Assembly: GCF_040218225.1 (NCBI RefSeq)
Contig: NZ_JAVJQO010000004.1
Span: 186,001 to 250,000, forward strand
Reading direction: 5' to 3'
DNA length: 64,000 nt
DNA from: Gracilimonas sp.
GTDB lineage: Bacteria; Bacteroidota; Rhodothermia; Balneolales; Balneolaceae
Of this stretch, positions 53,187 through 61,885 are shown in pieces (the stretch's first letter is position 1; each line of letters begins with the position of its first letter). A program made the translations under genes and the position numbers. A model generated the notes under the pieces. That model saw only the letters and a list, made by a program, of their open reading frames with translations, had not been told where the DNA came from and ran no database searches.

Positions 53187-53912
53187 TTACAAAATATTAT
53201 GCTCCACTTCCTGCAAGGAACCCCTGGCCGAAATGGATACATCGAAAACGTTTTCGAAGTGGAAAACAATCCGCTTTTTCACTTCATCCACATCAATTTC
53301 ACTGCCCGTCAGCTTTTGCAAACTGGTAACGGCTTTGTCATCAATTCCGCACGGAACAATGTTATTGAAATATCTCAGGTCGGTGTTCACGTTCAGTGCA
53401 AAACCGTGCATGGTTACCCATCGTGAACAACGAATGCCCATAGCACAAATCTTTTCATTGTTTACCCAAACACCAGTGGCTCCTTCAATTCGTCCTGCTT
53501 CAAACCCATAATCGGCACACACCCGAATCATGACATCTTCCAAAAAACGCAGGTATTTGTGCACATCGGTGAAATGACGATCCAAATCCAAAATCGGGTA
53601 GCCCACAACCTGTCCCGGCCCGTGATAGGTAATATCACCACCACGATCAATTTTGATAAACTCAGCCTCAAGCTGTTGAAGCTCCATCATAGACCGAAGC
53701 ATGTGTTCTTCTTTACCGCTTTTACCTAGTGTATACACATGCGGATGTTCCACAAAGAGTAAGATATCGTCGAGGCGTTCTCCTTCGAACTCTCCCTTTT
53801 GCTCGGCGCGCTTTTCATCTATGATGCGTTGCTGCACGGCATGCTGCAAATCCCATATCGGCTGATATGAGGCAGAACCCAAATCGTATAGTTCGACTTT
53901 TTTGCTCATCAT
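53187..53912 (-). CDS. lipB: Octanoyltransferase LipB
   Basis: Start set at 53912 (or ATG three bases further in), since the longer frame begins inside a terminator hairpin. 241 residues. RGGDITYHGPGQVVGYPI, GVWVNNEKICAMGIR (catalytic Lys) and PCGIDDKAVTSL (catalytic Cys) are the family's active-site motifs. Moves octanoate from acyl-carrier protein to the lipoyl domains of dehydrogenase complexes; LipA then sulfurates it and LpdA reoxidises the lipoate. Confidence 0.93.
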   Translation of the reverse strand: MMSKKVELYDLGSASYQPIWDLQHAVQQRIIDEKRAEQKGEFEGERLDDILLFVEHPHVYTLGKSGKEEHMLRSMMELQQLEAEFIKIDRGGDITYHGPGQVVGYPILDLDRHFTDVHKYLRFLEDVMIRVCADYGFEAGRIEGATGVWVNNEKICAMGIRCSRWVTMHGFALNVNTDLRYFNNIVPCGIDDKAVTSLQKLTGSEIDVDEVKKRIVFHFENVFDVSISARGSLQEVEHNIL

Positions 53913-53921
53913 ATTCACAGA

Positions 53922-53947
53922 TAAAAATGGCTCCCTGTTGGGAGCCA
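53922..53947 (-). terminator. Terminator between lpdA and lipB
   Basis: TGGCTCCC (53928-53935) / GGGAGCCA (53940-53947), 4-nt loop; followed on the minus strand by UUUUU. It separates lpdA from lipB, or could act as attenuator for lipB, whose start lies 10 bp further on. Confidence 0.8.
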
Positions 53948-53959
53948 AATCATTTATTC

Positions 53960-54042
53960 GTCATCCCGCACCTGATGCGAAATCTCCTGAATTAACATCT
54001 ATTTTTGCAAAAAGGAGATCGCGGGTCTTCGCCCGCGATGAC
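53960..54042. repeat. Dispersed repeat (GTCATCCCGCACC ... CGCGATGAC)
   Basis: GTCAT/ATGAC ends inverted; contains ATCTCCT facing AGGAGAT and the hairpin GCGGGTCTTCGCCCGC. Lies downstream of lpdA. Confidence 0.65.
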
Positions 54043-54051
54043 TTATTTCCT

Positions 54052-55473
54052 TTATTTTTTCTTAACGGGAGTTCCTAAATGAACACCTTCGTTGTACGCT
54101 TCAGCAACAGCTTCCATCACAGCCTCAGAGAGGGTTGGGTGTGGGTGAACTGCACTGATAACTTCATGGCCGGTCGTTTCAAGGTCACGTGCCACAACCG
54201 CTTCTGCGATCATTTCCGTAACGCCGAACCCAATCATATGGCAGCCTAACCACTCTCCGTACTTGGCATCGAACACTACTTTTACAAAGCCTTCTTCATG
54301 GCCAAGAGCCGTTGCTTTACCAGATGCTGAAAGCGGAAATTTCCCAACTTTTATATCATAGCCTTCGTCTTTGGCTGCCTGTTCCGTTAATCCAACAGAA
54401 GCAATCTGTGGTTCGCAATACGTACAGCCCGGAATGTTATTATAGTTCACCGGATGCGGGTTTTCGCCGGCCAGCTGTTCGGCAAGCACTACAGCCTCAT
54501 GAGAAGCTTTATGAGCCAACCATGGAGCGCCAATTACATCACCGATGGCATAAATTCCGTCCACATTGGTTTTATAGGTTTTCTTGTCTACAACGATGGC
54601 GCCTTTTTCGGTTTTAACACCGGCTTTGTCCAGGCCAAGATTCTCAACGTTACCAGTCACGCCAACAGCAGAAAGCACCACATCAGCTTCGATCTTCTCT
54701 TCGCCTTTCTTGGTTTTTACCGTGACTTCAACGCCTTTACCTTTCTTCTTCACGTTCTCGACCGTGCTTCCGGTCATCACGTTCATGCCTTTCTTCTTGT
54801 AGATTTTGCCGAGCTCTTTACCTACATCTTTGTCTTCAACAGGTACCAGTGTATCCTGAAGCTCTACGATAGTCACTTCTGTTCCGATAGCATTATAGAA
54901 GTAAGCAAACTCAACTCCGATAGCACCGGCACCAACAATCACCATTTTCTTTGGCTGCTTCTCCATAGTCATGGCTTTTTCAGAATCAATGATCATCTCG
55001 CCATCAATTTCCAGGTTTGGAAGCTGACGCGGACGAGCACCGGTTGCCACGATAAAATTCTTCGCCTTGATGGTTTCCTGCTCTTTGCCTTTGTCGTCAT
55101 TTACTGCCAACTCAGACTTGGATTTGAAAACGCCCGTTCCCATGAACACTTCAATCTTGTTGGCCTTCATCAGGAACTGAACGCCTTTGCTCATCTTGTC
55201 TGCAACACCACGACTACGTTTCACCATACCGCCAAAATCAGCAGAATAGTCCTTCACATTAATTCCATAATCTCCGGCGTGTTCAATCGACTCAAAAACC
55301 TCAGCCGAACGCAACAGGGCTTTTGTGGGAATACAGCCAATATTCAAACACACACCACCAAGATGTCTTTTTTCTACAATTGCTGTTTTAAAGCCAAGCT
55401 GAGAAGCACGGATTGCGGCTACATATCCGCCGGGGCCTGACCCGATTACACATACATCAAATTCTTTTGCCAT
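54052..55473 (-). CDS. lpdA: Dihydrolipoyl dehydrogenase (E3)
   Basis: 473 residues from ATG 55473, the start of the family similarity (MAKEFDVCVIGSGPGGY); the longer frame is not needed. Redox-active disulfide Cys42-x4-Cys47 (GGVCLNIGCIPTKAL), NAD Rossmann IVGAGAIGVEFAYFY, FAD-contact YAIGDVIG and the C-terminal catalytic HPHPTLSE. Reoxidises the lipoyl arms of 2-oxoacid dehydrogenases and the glycine cleavage system. The dehydrogenase E1/E2 genes are not in the window. Confidence 0.96.
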   Translation of the reverse strand: MAKEFDVCVIGSGPGGYVAAIRASQLGFKTAIVEKRHLGGVCLNIGCIPTKALLRSAEVFESIEHAGDYGINVKDYSADFGGMVKRSRGVADKMSKGVQFLMKANKIEVFMGTGVFKSKSELAVNDDKGKEQETIKAKNFIVATGARPRQLPNLEIDGEMIIDSEKAMTMEKQPKKMVIVGAGAIGVEFAYFYNAIGTEVTIVELQDTLVPVEDKDVGKELGKIYKKKGMNVMTGSTVENVKKKGKGVEVTVKTKKGEEKIEADVVLSAVGVTGNVENLGLDKAGVKTEKGAIVVDKKTYKTNVDGIYAIGDVIGAPWLAHKASHEAVVLAEQLAGENPHPVNYNNIPGCTYCEPQIASVGLTEQAAKDEGYDIKVGKFPLSASGKATALGHEEGFVKVVFDAKYGEWLGCHMIGFGVTEMIAEAVVARDLETTGHEVISAVHPHPTLSEAVMEAVAEAYNEGVHLGTPVKKK

Positions 55474-55734
55474 GGTACTTTTGATAATAGTTTTTGAAGT
55501 TAATCGCTTCATTTCAAACAAAACCATGAAGCGGACTTTTTAAAGCCCTAAAAGGTAAGGGTTTTTCTTTTGAACTTCGAATAAACACCGAACATTCAAC
55601 AAGGAATAATGATTTTCGAAAAGAATTGCTGTTTGCGCTTATAAATTTCTTATAAACTCTACAATCTTTAATACTCAATGCTGTTTGAATTTGTTATAAT
55701 AGAGCTCAGAGAGGCGAAACGAACCGCGACTATT

Positions 55735-56508
55735 ATGAAAAAGACCATCATCACATTCCTGCTATTCCTATTAATAATACCCATGCTGGCACTGGCCGGC
55801 ACTTCCGACCCGGAAAAAAAGAAACACAACATCGATGAGCTTGCTGAATATTTTGAAGCAAAAGGCTATGCTTTTAACGACTTACTTGAAGATTCCCGCT
55901 TCAAACTCATTGAAGACATTACCGGGAAGTTTACACGGGCTGTCGAAATCAAAATCGAGAGTTTTGAAGATTACCAGAACATTATTAAGTACGATATTAA
56001 GAAACAAAAACTGGAAGACTTTCTTGTTAAGTACGCCCCAGAATTGAACGCTGCCCAGGAAAAATACGGCATCCCCAAACATGTAATTGCCGGTATTATC
56101 GGGATTGAATCTGAATTTGGCAGGTATAAAGGCAGCTACAATCCTTTTAATGCTTACGTTTCAATGTATGCGGAAGGTTATCGAAGCGATTGGTCTAAAG
56201 CTCAACTGGAAGAACTTCTTATTTTTGCTAAAAAGAATGACCTCGACATCTTATCTTTGGAATCCAGCTATGCCGGAGCAATGTCTTATGCTCAATTTAT
56301 TCCTTATTCGCTCAATCGTTGGTGGGTAGGATCTGATCTTTACTTCATGCCGAATAATATTTTCTCTGTAGCCAATTACCTGGCTCATTTTTATGAAATC
56401 ACCGGTAGCATGGAGAAAGCAGTGATGCGCTATAATCCAAGTACCATGTATACCAAAGTGGTTTTGGAACTGGCGGAAGAAGCCCGCAAGCTGGAAGAGG
56501 CAAGGTAA
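55735..56508 (+). CDS. MltB-like lytic murein transglycosylase
   Basis: 257 residues from ATG 55735, which starts a clear signal peptide (IITFLLFLLIIPMLALAG). The SLT_2/MltB core appears as HVIAGIIGIESEFGRYKGSYNPFNAY; the Glu of GIESEFG is the expected catalytic residue. AMSYAQFIPYSLNRW corresponds to the family's GAMGQFMPSS stretch. Cleaves peptidoglycan glycan strands; shorter than E. coli MltB and without a lipobox Cys, so likely soluble in the periplasm. Confidence 0.86.
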   Translation: MKKTIITFLLFLLIIPMLALAGTSDPEKKKHNIDELAEYFEAKGYAFNDLLEDSRFKLIEDITGKFTRAVEIKIESFEDYQNIIKYDIKKQKLEDFLVKYAPELNAAQEKYGIPKHVIAGIIGIESEFGRYKGSYNPFNAYVSMYAEGYRSDWSKAQLEELLIFAKKNDLDILSLESSYAGAMSYAQFIPYSLNRWWVGSDLYFMPNNIFSVANYLAHFYEITGSMEKAVMRYNPSTMYTKVVLELAEEARKLEEAR

Positions 56509-56531
56509 AAACTCGTTTTGTCGTTATTTCA

Positions 56532-56557
56532 GATCCTGAATCAAGTTCAGGATGACA
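56532..56557. repeat. Dispersed palindromic repeat (GATCCTGAATCAAGTTCAGGATGACA)
   Basis: CCTGAA TCAAG TTCAGG palindrome followed by ATGACA; companion of 39201-39226, differing mainly by C/T changes that keep the pairing. Confidence 0.7.
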
Positions 56558-56570
56558 ACCATTTTTTATA

Positions 56571-56608
56571 TAAAAAAAGCACCTGCTCATTAGTAGAACA
56601 GATGCTTT
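56571..56608 (-). terminator. Rho-independent terminator of the subtilase gene
   Basis: On the minus strand GCATCTGTTC pairs with GAGCAGGTGC using G-U wobbles, then a run of seven U. The wobbles pair only on the minus-strand RNA, so the terminator is directional. It ends the S8 peptidase transcript. Confidence 0.8.
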
Positions 56609-56641
56609 CGTACTTTTTTGGCTTTAAGCCTGATATTATTC

Positions 56642-57886
56642 TTATTGGATAATAATAGGATCGGCAGTTCCATCAGGATCACCATTTGCGGTTCCATCGG
56701 CAGAAGGATTACCACCTGTTACCAGAAGAACACCAGCTACATGTGGAGTTGCCATGGAGGTACCACTAATGGTATTTACGCCACCGTCTCTCCAAAGAGA
56801 TTCAACATCCACGCCGGGTGCAGCATATTCAATCGGTGGGTTTCCATAGTTGGAGAAAGATGCAAAGTTGTCGTTGCTGTCGATTGCTGAAACCGTCCAT
56901 ACATTGTTGTATTCGACACGGGCGGGAGACGAGTTGTTAGCATCGGCTCCGTCGTTACCGGCCGCAAGAGCAAACATGATTCCGTTATCTGCAGCACTCT
57001 TAACAGCATCGTCAACCGCTTGAGATGTTCCTCCTCCTAAACTCATATTGGCAACGTCACCGGATGATCCATTGGCAGCAACGTAATCAATTCCGTTGAT
57101 TACTCCGGAATAAGCACCGCTTCCATTACTGTCCAATACTTTTACGCCAACCACAGTGGCACCAGCTGCTACTCCAATAACGTCAATATCATTATCAAGG
57201 GCAGCAATCGTACCAGCTACATGAGTACCATGTCCGTTACCATCATCAGCTGTACTTTCACCTGATACAAATGATGTACTTAACGATGTATTAACGTTGA
57301 GGTCATTATGATCCAGATCCACTCCTGTATCAATGACCCATGCGGTAAGTCCGGCCCCGTCAACAGCTCCACCAACACGATTAATGCCATACGGAGTTAC
57401 CTGAGGGTCTCCACCGCCATAATCGCAACCAATTCCGAAATAGATGCACCAGAATGATTGTGTTGCTTTAGGAGGAGAGAGTATGACAATTCTGTCCTGC
57501 TCTACATAATCAACCCTATCGTCGTTTCTGAGAGCATTGAGTTGATCTTCATCCAGCTCGGCCACAAAACCGCTTACTGAATACTTATAGGTATTCCTGA
57601 TATTTGCTTCAGGAATTTTGTTCTCAGTTGTTATGGAATTAATCTTTTGATCGACCAGTTGCGCTCGTTGCGTCTTTCCTAGTCGCCGCTCATTGCCCTC
57701 TTCTTTGAATACTACAATATACTGCCCTTCGATTGGCTGGTCTTGCTTGGCCAGTATTTGCTCGGCTTTCTCTTCTTTGGTGAGTTCGTCTTGTTTATTT
57801 ATGCTTGTTGATTGATCACATCCCGTGATGACTAAAGCTCCGATTATTAGTAAGGAACTTAGCTTTTTTAACATATTACTTGACAT
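56642..57886 (-). CDS. Subtilisin-like serine peptidase (S8), lipoprotein precursor
   Basis: 414 residues. Lipobox ITGC with Cys23; an inhibitor I9 prodomain follows (QYIVVFKEEG ... VDYVEQDRIV, residues 55-135). The catalytic triad is Asp186 (VIDTGVDLDH), His222 (GHGTHVAGT) and Ser377 (SGTSMATPHVAG), with the oxyanion Asn311 (AAGNDG). The prodomain is probably removed on maturation, which could separate the enzyme from its lipid anchor. Own terminator downstream, gene-free 262 bp upstream. Confidence 0.93.
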   Translation of the reverse strand: MSSNMLKKLSSLLIIGALVITGCDQSTSINKQDELTKEEKAEQILAKQDQPIEGQYIVVFKEEGNERRLGKTQRAQLVDQKINSITTENKIPEANIRNTYKYSVSGFVAELDEDQLNALRNDDRVDYVEQDRIVILSPPKATQSFWCIYFGIGCDYGGGDPQVTPYGINRVGGAVDGAGLTAWVIDTGVDLDHNDLNVNTSLSTSFVSGESTADDGNGHGTHVAGTIAALDNDIDVIGVAAGATVVGVKVLDSNGSGAYSGVINGIDYVAANGSSGDVANMSLGGGTSQAVDDAVKSAADNGIMFALAAGNDGADANNSSPARVEYNNVWTVSAIDSNDNFASFSNYGNPPIEYAAPGVDVESLWRDGGVNTISGTSMATPHVAGVLLVTGGNPSADGTANGDPDGTADPIIIQ

Positions 57887-58089
57887 AGATTACCTCTGTT
57901 AATTGGTGTTCTTTTTATAACAGCAATTAAGAGTTAGCTAACTATCTATGACCGGACATTTTTTAATTGCTTACATCTCCAAGAGTAAAAAAATGCAAAA
58001 ACGTTACAAATTAGTGTTGTTTTAACTGTTTTTAGAAACAAATTATTAACTAATATGTACCTAAAAATCTTTGGGAAGCATCGTTTTAC

Positions 58090-58123
58090 AAAAAAAAGCC
58101 CCTTCAGTTAAGAAGAGGCTTTG
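58090..58123 (-). terminator. Rho-independent terminator of the GNAT gene
   Basis: Minus-strand GCCTCTTC pairs with GAAGGGGC (one G-U), loop TTAACT, then UUUUUUU. Just past the stop of the GNAT acetyltransferase gene at 58149. Confidence 0.85.
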
Positions 58124-58148
58124 AAGTTGTTAGGCTGATATCAGGATA

Positions 58149-58640
58149 TCAGTTCAAATTTTTGGTCATGAAATACCACTTAGGATCGCCATACTCGAAG
58201 TCCTGTTTTTCATACAGGCGCCGCGCTGGATTGTCTTCCCGAACTTCCAGAGTAATTTTGGAACAGCCCATTTCCCTGGCTTCTTCCTCAATATTTTCCA
58301 GCATCATGGTTCCGATTCCCATTCCACGAGCGTCGGGGTGAACCGCCACATCATGAATTTTAAATACCTTGCTGGCGGTAAAAGTTGAAAATCCTACAAA
58401 ACAGGTTACAATACCTAGTGCTTTTTCATTCGCATAGGCAATGTAGGTCATGGTGGTGGGCACTTTCTTCATCTCTGCGATCATATCTACGCGGACTTCC
58501 TCATCCAGCGGTTCATCCTGCCCCATAGGATCTCTCGCAAAGAGGTCTACAATCTTGACTATATCTGAGGCGTGTTTAGGGTTATTTAAATCTGCTTTTA
58601 AAATCTTGACGTCTGTTGAAACGTCTGCTTCTGCAATCAC
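58149..58640 (-). CDS. GNAT-family N-acetyltransferase
   Basis: 163 residues with a full GNAT core: FKIHDVAVHPDARGMGIGTMMLENIEEEARE, where the acyl-CoA loop is R-G-M-G-I-G; the last strands KITLEVREDNPARRLYEKQDFE are typical. Acceptor unknown (RimI/small-molecule type). Stands alone with its own terminator. Confidence 0.9.
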   Translation of the reverse strand: MIAEADVSTDVKILKADLNNPKHASDIVKIVDLFARDPMGQDEPLDEEVRVDMIAEMKKVPTTMTYIAYANEKALGIVTCFVGFSTFTASKVFKIHDVAVHPDARGMGIGTMMLENIEEEAREMGCSKITLEVREDNPARRLYEKQDFEYGDPKWYFMTKNLN

Positions 58641-58776
58641 TCTTTTATGATTTTGTTTAAATGAATTTAATGAGGTTTTAAGTTAAAAAGATTAGGCGGG
58701 GGTTTAAAGGGAATAACCTTTTTCTAACTTTTCTTTGCAGAAAGATAATTTGGCTTTAATGATTTTTGAACAGTTA

Positions 58777-58853
58777 AACACCGAACAAGGAACATCGAAC
58801 TCCGAATTTTGAACGGAATGGTTCAAAGTTCGGAGTTCCTTGTTGGGTGTTCG
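58777..58853. repeat. Long inverted repeat after the M19 dipeptidase gene
   Basis: AACACCGAACAAGGAAC ... CGAACTCCGAA on the left faces TTCGGAGTTCCTTGTTGGGTGTT on the right (58777-58814 / 58821-58853), a ~33-bp imperfect stem with a 6-nt loop. It begins one base past the M19 stop. Weaker relatives occur at 675-692 (TTCAACAT/ATGTTGAA) and half a copy near 55583 (ACACCGAACATTCAACAAGG). Confidence 0.8.
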
Positions 58854-58854
58854 T

Positions 58855-60147
58855 TTACTCTTCCTGAGCTTGAATTTCGGAGGCAACGGCTTCCGCTTCA
58901 TCCAAAACCCGGAGTAAATTCCCACTCCAGAGCATCGCGATTTCTTCTTCAGAATAACCACGTTTTACCAGCTCATGCGTCACATTGAAGGTTTCGGAGG
59001 CATCCATCCAGTTGTAAACGCCGCCGCCGCCGTCAAAATCAGAGCTGATTCCCACGTGTTCTATTCCAATTAAATCGACCATATAATCCAGGTGATCAAT
59101 CAAGTCTGAGACACTTACCGGCGGGTACATACTGTTCACTTCTTCCACAATCCGAGGCTCGGCATTATCCTGAGCTGTACGATACATTTCCATGTATTCG
59201 TCGCGTTCTTCTTCGTTCATTTCACGTATATCGCCCCAGTTTAAAAGCTCAAAACCTAATTTTCCGGCTTCTTCTTCCAAAATTGTGCGCGAGGCATCCT
59301 GCCATGCAGCGTGTTTTTCAGAATCCAAATAGCTTCGGAAAGCTACCGTTTGAACCACTCCGCCATTCTCTTTCAGCAGCATCAGTTCTTCATCGCTCAG
59401 ATTTCGGCTCACATCATTCATTGCCCGTGCTGAAGAGTGTGAAGCAATGACCGGAGCCTTGGATAGCTTCATTGTTTCTATATTCGCTTTTTTGGAAGGG
59501 TGGGAAATATCGATCAGCATCCCCAGTCGATTCATTTCAGCAATGGCTTCTCTTCCTAAATCACTCAGGCCGTCATGCATCCATTCGTCATCTTCTTCTC
59601 CGGTGTTGGAGTCGCTAAACTGGCTATGTCCATTATGGGAAAGCGACATATAGCGTGCTCCCCTTTCATAAAACTCTTCAATTCTGGAAAGATCTGTTCC
59701 AACCGGATAGCCATTCTCCACACCAATCATCGCTACTTTTTTTCCTTCGGAAATGATGCGTTGAACATCTTCAGAAGTCGTCGCCAGCTCAATCTGATCG
59801 GGAGCGATATCGTCAGTTAAGCGATGAATGGCTTCAAATTTACTATCTGCATTGTCATAGGCATCGGCATATCCCTCTTCAGTCAAAGTATCCTGCCCGG
59901 TATATACAACCAGCCAAACTACATCCAGTCCGCCTTCTTCCATTTTAACCAGATCCACCTGTGTATCCAGTCGCTGCGTGTAATTGGTCTCTTCTGTGAA
60001 ATTATTCACATTGATATCTACATGTGTGTCCAGGGTAATGACCCTTTCATGGATGTCCATGGCTTTGTCAAAAATTTCTTTTTCGCTGGGGGCGCATCCC
60101 ACTATTAAAAGGAGTGCAAGAATTGATGAGCTGAGTAGTTTTTTCAT
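58855..60147 (-). CDS. Membrane dipeptidase (M19, renal-dipeptidase family) lipoprotein
   Basis: 430 residues. Lipoprotein signal ending LIVGC (Cys18). Metal-binding features of the family are present: TLDTHVD (H-x-D) near residue 40, GVENGYPVG with the bridging Glu, MSLSHNGHSQFSDS, LIDISHPSK and ASHSSAR; the terminal GISSDFDGGGG supplies the final Asp. Cleaves dipeptides, including D-residue ones, at the cell surface. Confidence 0.92.
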   Translation of the reverse strand: MKKLLSSSILALLLIVGCAPSEKEIFDKAMDIHERVITLDTHVDINVNNFTEETNYTQRLDTQVDLVKMEEGGLDVVWLVVYTGQDTLTEEGYADAYDNADSKFEAIHRLTDDIAPDQIELATTSEDVQRIISEGKKVAMIGVENGYPVGTDLSRIEEFYERGARYMSLSHNGHSQFSDSNTGEEDDEWMHDGLSDLGREAIAEMNRLGMLIDISHPSKKANIETMKLSKAPVIASHSSARAMNDVSRNLSDEELMLLKENGGVVQTVAFRSYLDSEKHAAWQDASRTILEEEAGKLGFELLNWGDIREMNEEERDEYMEMYRTAQDNAEPRIVEEVNSMYPPVSVSDLIDHLDYMVDLIGIEHVGISSDFDGGGGVYNWMDASETFNVTHELVKRGYSEEEIAMLWSGNLLRVLDEAEAVASEIQAQEE

Positions 60148-60205
60148 ATCGATCTATATTATTGAAGTGATTTGAAGTGGAGAATCTATGTTAATTTTGG
60201 GAAAG

Positions 60206-60236
60206 TTGTGAAGGTCAGAGGAACGCAATACCCTTG
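60206..60236 (+). promoter_or_regulatory. Probable promoter of the GlsB-like gene
   Basis: TTG (60206-60208), 20 bp, TACCCTTG (60229-60236), one mismatch from TAnnTTTG. About 45 bp upstream of the start at 60281. Confidence 0.5.
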
Positions 60237-60280
60237 TATCCCATTTATTTAATAGATATTAACAAAAAACAGGAGCTGCC

Positions 60281-60547
60281 ATGACGCTTATGTATTTATT
60301 GAGTTATATCACCATTGGATTGGTAATTGGATGGCTTAGTCGTGTAATCACTAAAGACCGTGGTGTAACCATGCTTCCGAGCTTGGCATTTGGTGTACTT
60401 GGCGCCTTAGCCGGTACTTTTATTGTTCAGGCTGTTGGGCTTGCCGGAACAGCGTTCTATTCAGTCGTTGGTGCTGTTGGAGTTTTATTTACGGTTAACG
60501 TATTCCGCCAGGACGATCCCATTTTTGTTGAGACGGAAAAAGCCTGA
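60281..60547 (+). CDS. GlsB/YeaQ/YmgE-family small membrane protein
   Basis: 88 residues, almost entirely hydrophobic with three membrane helices: LLSYITIGLVIGWLSRVI, LAFGVLGALAGTFIVQ and SVVGAVGVLFTVNVF. The G-W-L-S pattern after helix 1 and the G-x-x-G-A-x-x-G helix are family features. Linked in other bacteria to stress responses; mechanism unknown. Confidence 0.85.
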   Translation: MTLMYLLSYITIGLVIGWLSRVITKDRGVTMLPSLAFGVLGALAGTFIVQAVGLAGTAFYSVVGAVGVLFTVNVFRQDDPIFVETEKA

Positions 60548-60647
60548 TTTTCCATCTTAATATCTTTATTCATTTTAAGGGAACAATTTTAAGGGTTTGG
60601 AATTAGGTATTAGTGAGAGACCTACCAAACCCTAAATTTATTTCCGA

Positions 60648-61046
60648 ATGACTATTAAAGACCGCAGAATTCATCTCTTCCTGCAATTGTTTTTCCTTTT
60701 TGTTGGGCTTTATCAGTTTATACAATTAGTTGGCTCACTGCAGAGCGGTCAGTTTTCGGGAAACCTTTTTGAATTTCAATTTAATGATCTGCCCATAATT
60801 ACCATTGCCACCTCTATTATTGTAGGTGCAACATCCCTTATAAGCAGCTTCTCACTTTGGACACGAGCCAGCTGGGCATATGGGTTTACCCTTTTTACCT
60901 CCGGGATTTTATTTATGTATCATCTAATGAATTTAAGTGAGGCTATACTTCAAAATTCATACGAGATTATTCCCATTGTACTGGTGTTGGTCGTCATTCT
61001 TCAAAGCTTCCCCTTTTTATTACGCCGATCCTACCGAAGCGTGTAA
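60648..61046 (+). CDS. Four-helix membrane protein, function unknown
   Basis: 132 residues with four hydrophobic segments (about 9-27, 47-66, 73-92 and 104-124) and basic ends (MTIKDRR, RRSYRSV). No motif recognised. Between the GlsB-like gene and the M15-like membrane protein, all on the plus strand and about 100 and 30 bp apart, so they may share transcripts. Confidence 0.7.
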   Translation: MTIKDRRIHLFLQLFFLFVGLYQFIQLVGSLQSGQFSGNLFEFQFNDLPIITIATSIIVGATSLISSFSLWTRASWAYGFTLFTSGILFMYHLMNLSEAILQNSYEIIPIVLVLVVILQSFPFLLRRSYRSV

Positions 61047-61076
61047 CCCAAGAAGCTTTTATTCGTTCAAACAGCC

Positions 61077-61808
61077 ATGGATAAGATTTCCCAAAAAGAT
61101 ATCGACTGGCTACTGAATATGGACAAAACCGGGGTTGCAACTTCAGCTCCCCAAACCGATTCACCACAGAAAAAGAAAAAAACCGGCTTTCGTATTTTAT
61201 TCGGACTGATGATGATCATCGGCCTGGTTATTATGCCTTTCTTTCTGCTTATCCGAACTTCTGTACTTCTGAATCTATCCTACGGGTGGAATGGCTGGCT
61301 GGCACTGGGGGGCGGAATCTTTGCCACAGTTTTACTGCTTCTCTTTTACATTTTCTTTTTGTTCAGGCGGATTGAAAATAAAAAAATGCTTTTGAAATTC
61401 AGCCTTGGTGGTATTGGAGCTCTTGTATTCGCTTTCTGTTTTTATGGGGTGATGTATATTTCATCAGTAAATGCTAAAAGTGAAGAGATTCGGGAAGTGT
61501 ATAGATCCATGCATCCTATTTTGAGGGTCGCTATCGCCACAACAACTCTGGCCGATAATGACCTGGTAGTCACTGATATTCAGCGGCAACCAGAAGATTA
61601 TGCCGCCATGGGATTACCGCTCAACCAACGCTCTCTTCATTTCAGGCAAGAAACAGGATATGTACACGCCATAGATCTTAGAACAATCGGCAGAAATGAA
61701 TTTCGAAACATGTTGCTTCGCGGCTCTCTTGAAATTATGGGATTAAACACCATTCGCCACACAGGCACAGCTGATCACCTTCACGTATCCCTTTCCGTCG
61801 CTGATTAG
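61077..61808 (+). CDS. Membrane-anchored protein with M15-peptidase-like C-terminal zinc pattern
   Basis: 243 residues. A hydrophilic N-terminal ~38 residues are followed by three membrane helices (about 39-60, 71-95, 106-127) and a C-terminal ~115-residue domain on the far side. That domain carries RSLHF ... GYVHAIDLRT and TADHLHVSLSV. The spacing of S-x-H, x-A-x-D-L and H-x-H recalls the H/D/H zinc site of M15 D-Ala-D-Ala carboxypeptidases and their hedgehog-like relatives. Not assigned by eye to a named family; could be a degenerate relative. Wall-peptide cleavage is a hypothesis only. Confidence 0.65.
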   Translation: MDKISQKDIDWLLNMDKTGVATSAPQTDSPQKKKKTGFRILFGLMMIIGLVIMPFFLLIRTSVLLNLSYGWNGWLALGGGIFATVLLLLFYIFFLFRRIENKKMLLKFSLGGIGALVFAFCFYGVMYISSVNAKSEEIREVYRSMHPILRVAIATTTLADNDLVVTDIQRQPEDYAAMGLPLNQRSLHFRQETGYVHAIDLRTIGRNEFRNMLLRGSLEIMGLNTIRHTGTADHLHVSLSVAD

Positions 61809-61885
61809 AGCCGGTTTTCCCTTGTTTCTCTGTCATATAATTGCGACCATCAGGTACTTCAAAATTAGCTAAGGAGACACGGAAT

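Noticed and set aside
54454-55440. 328-residue plus-strand ORF opposite lpdA
   Set aside because: It is antisense to the well-supported lpdA gene and its translation lacks any family signature; a shadow ORF.
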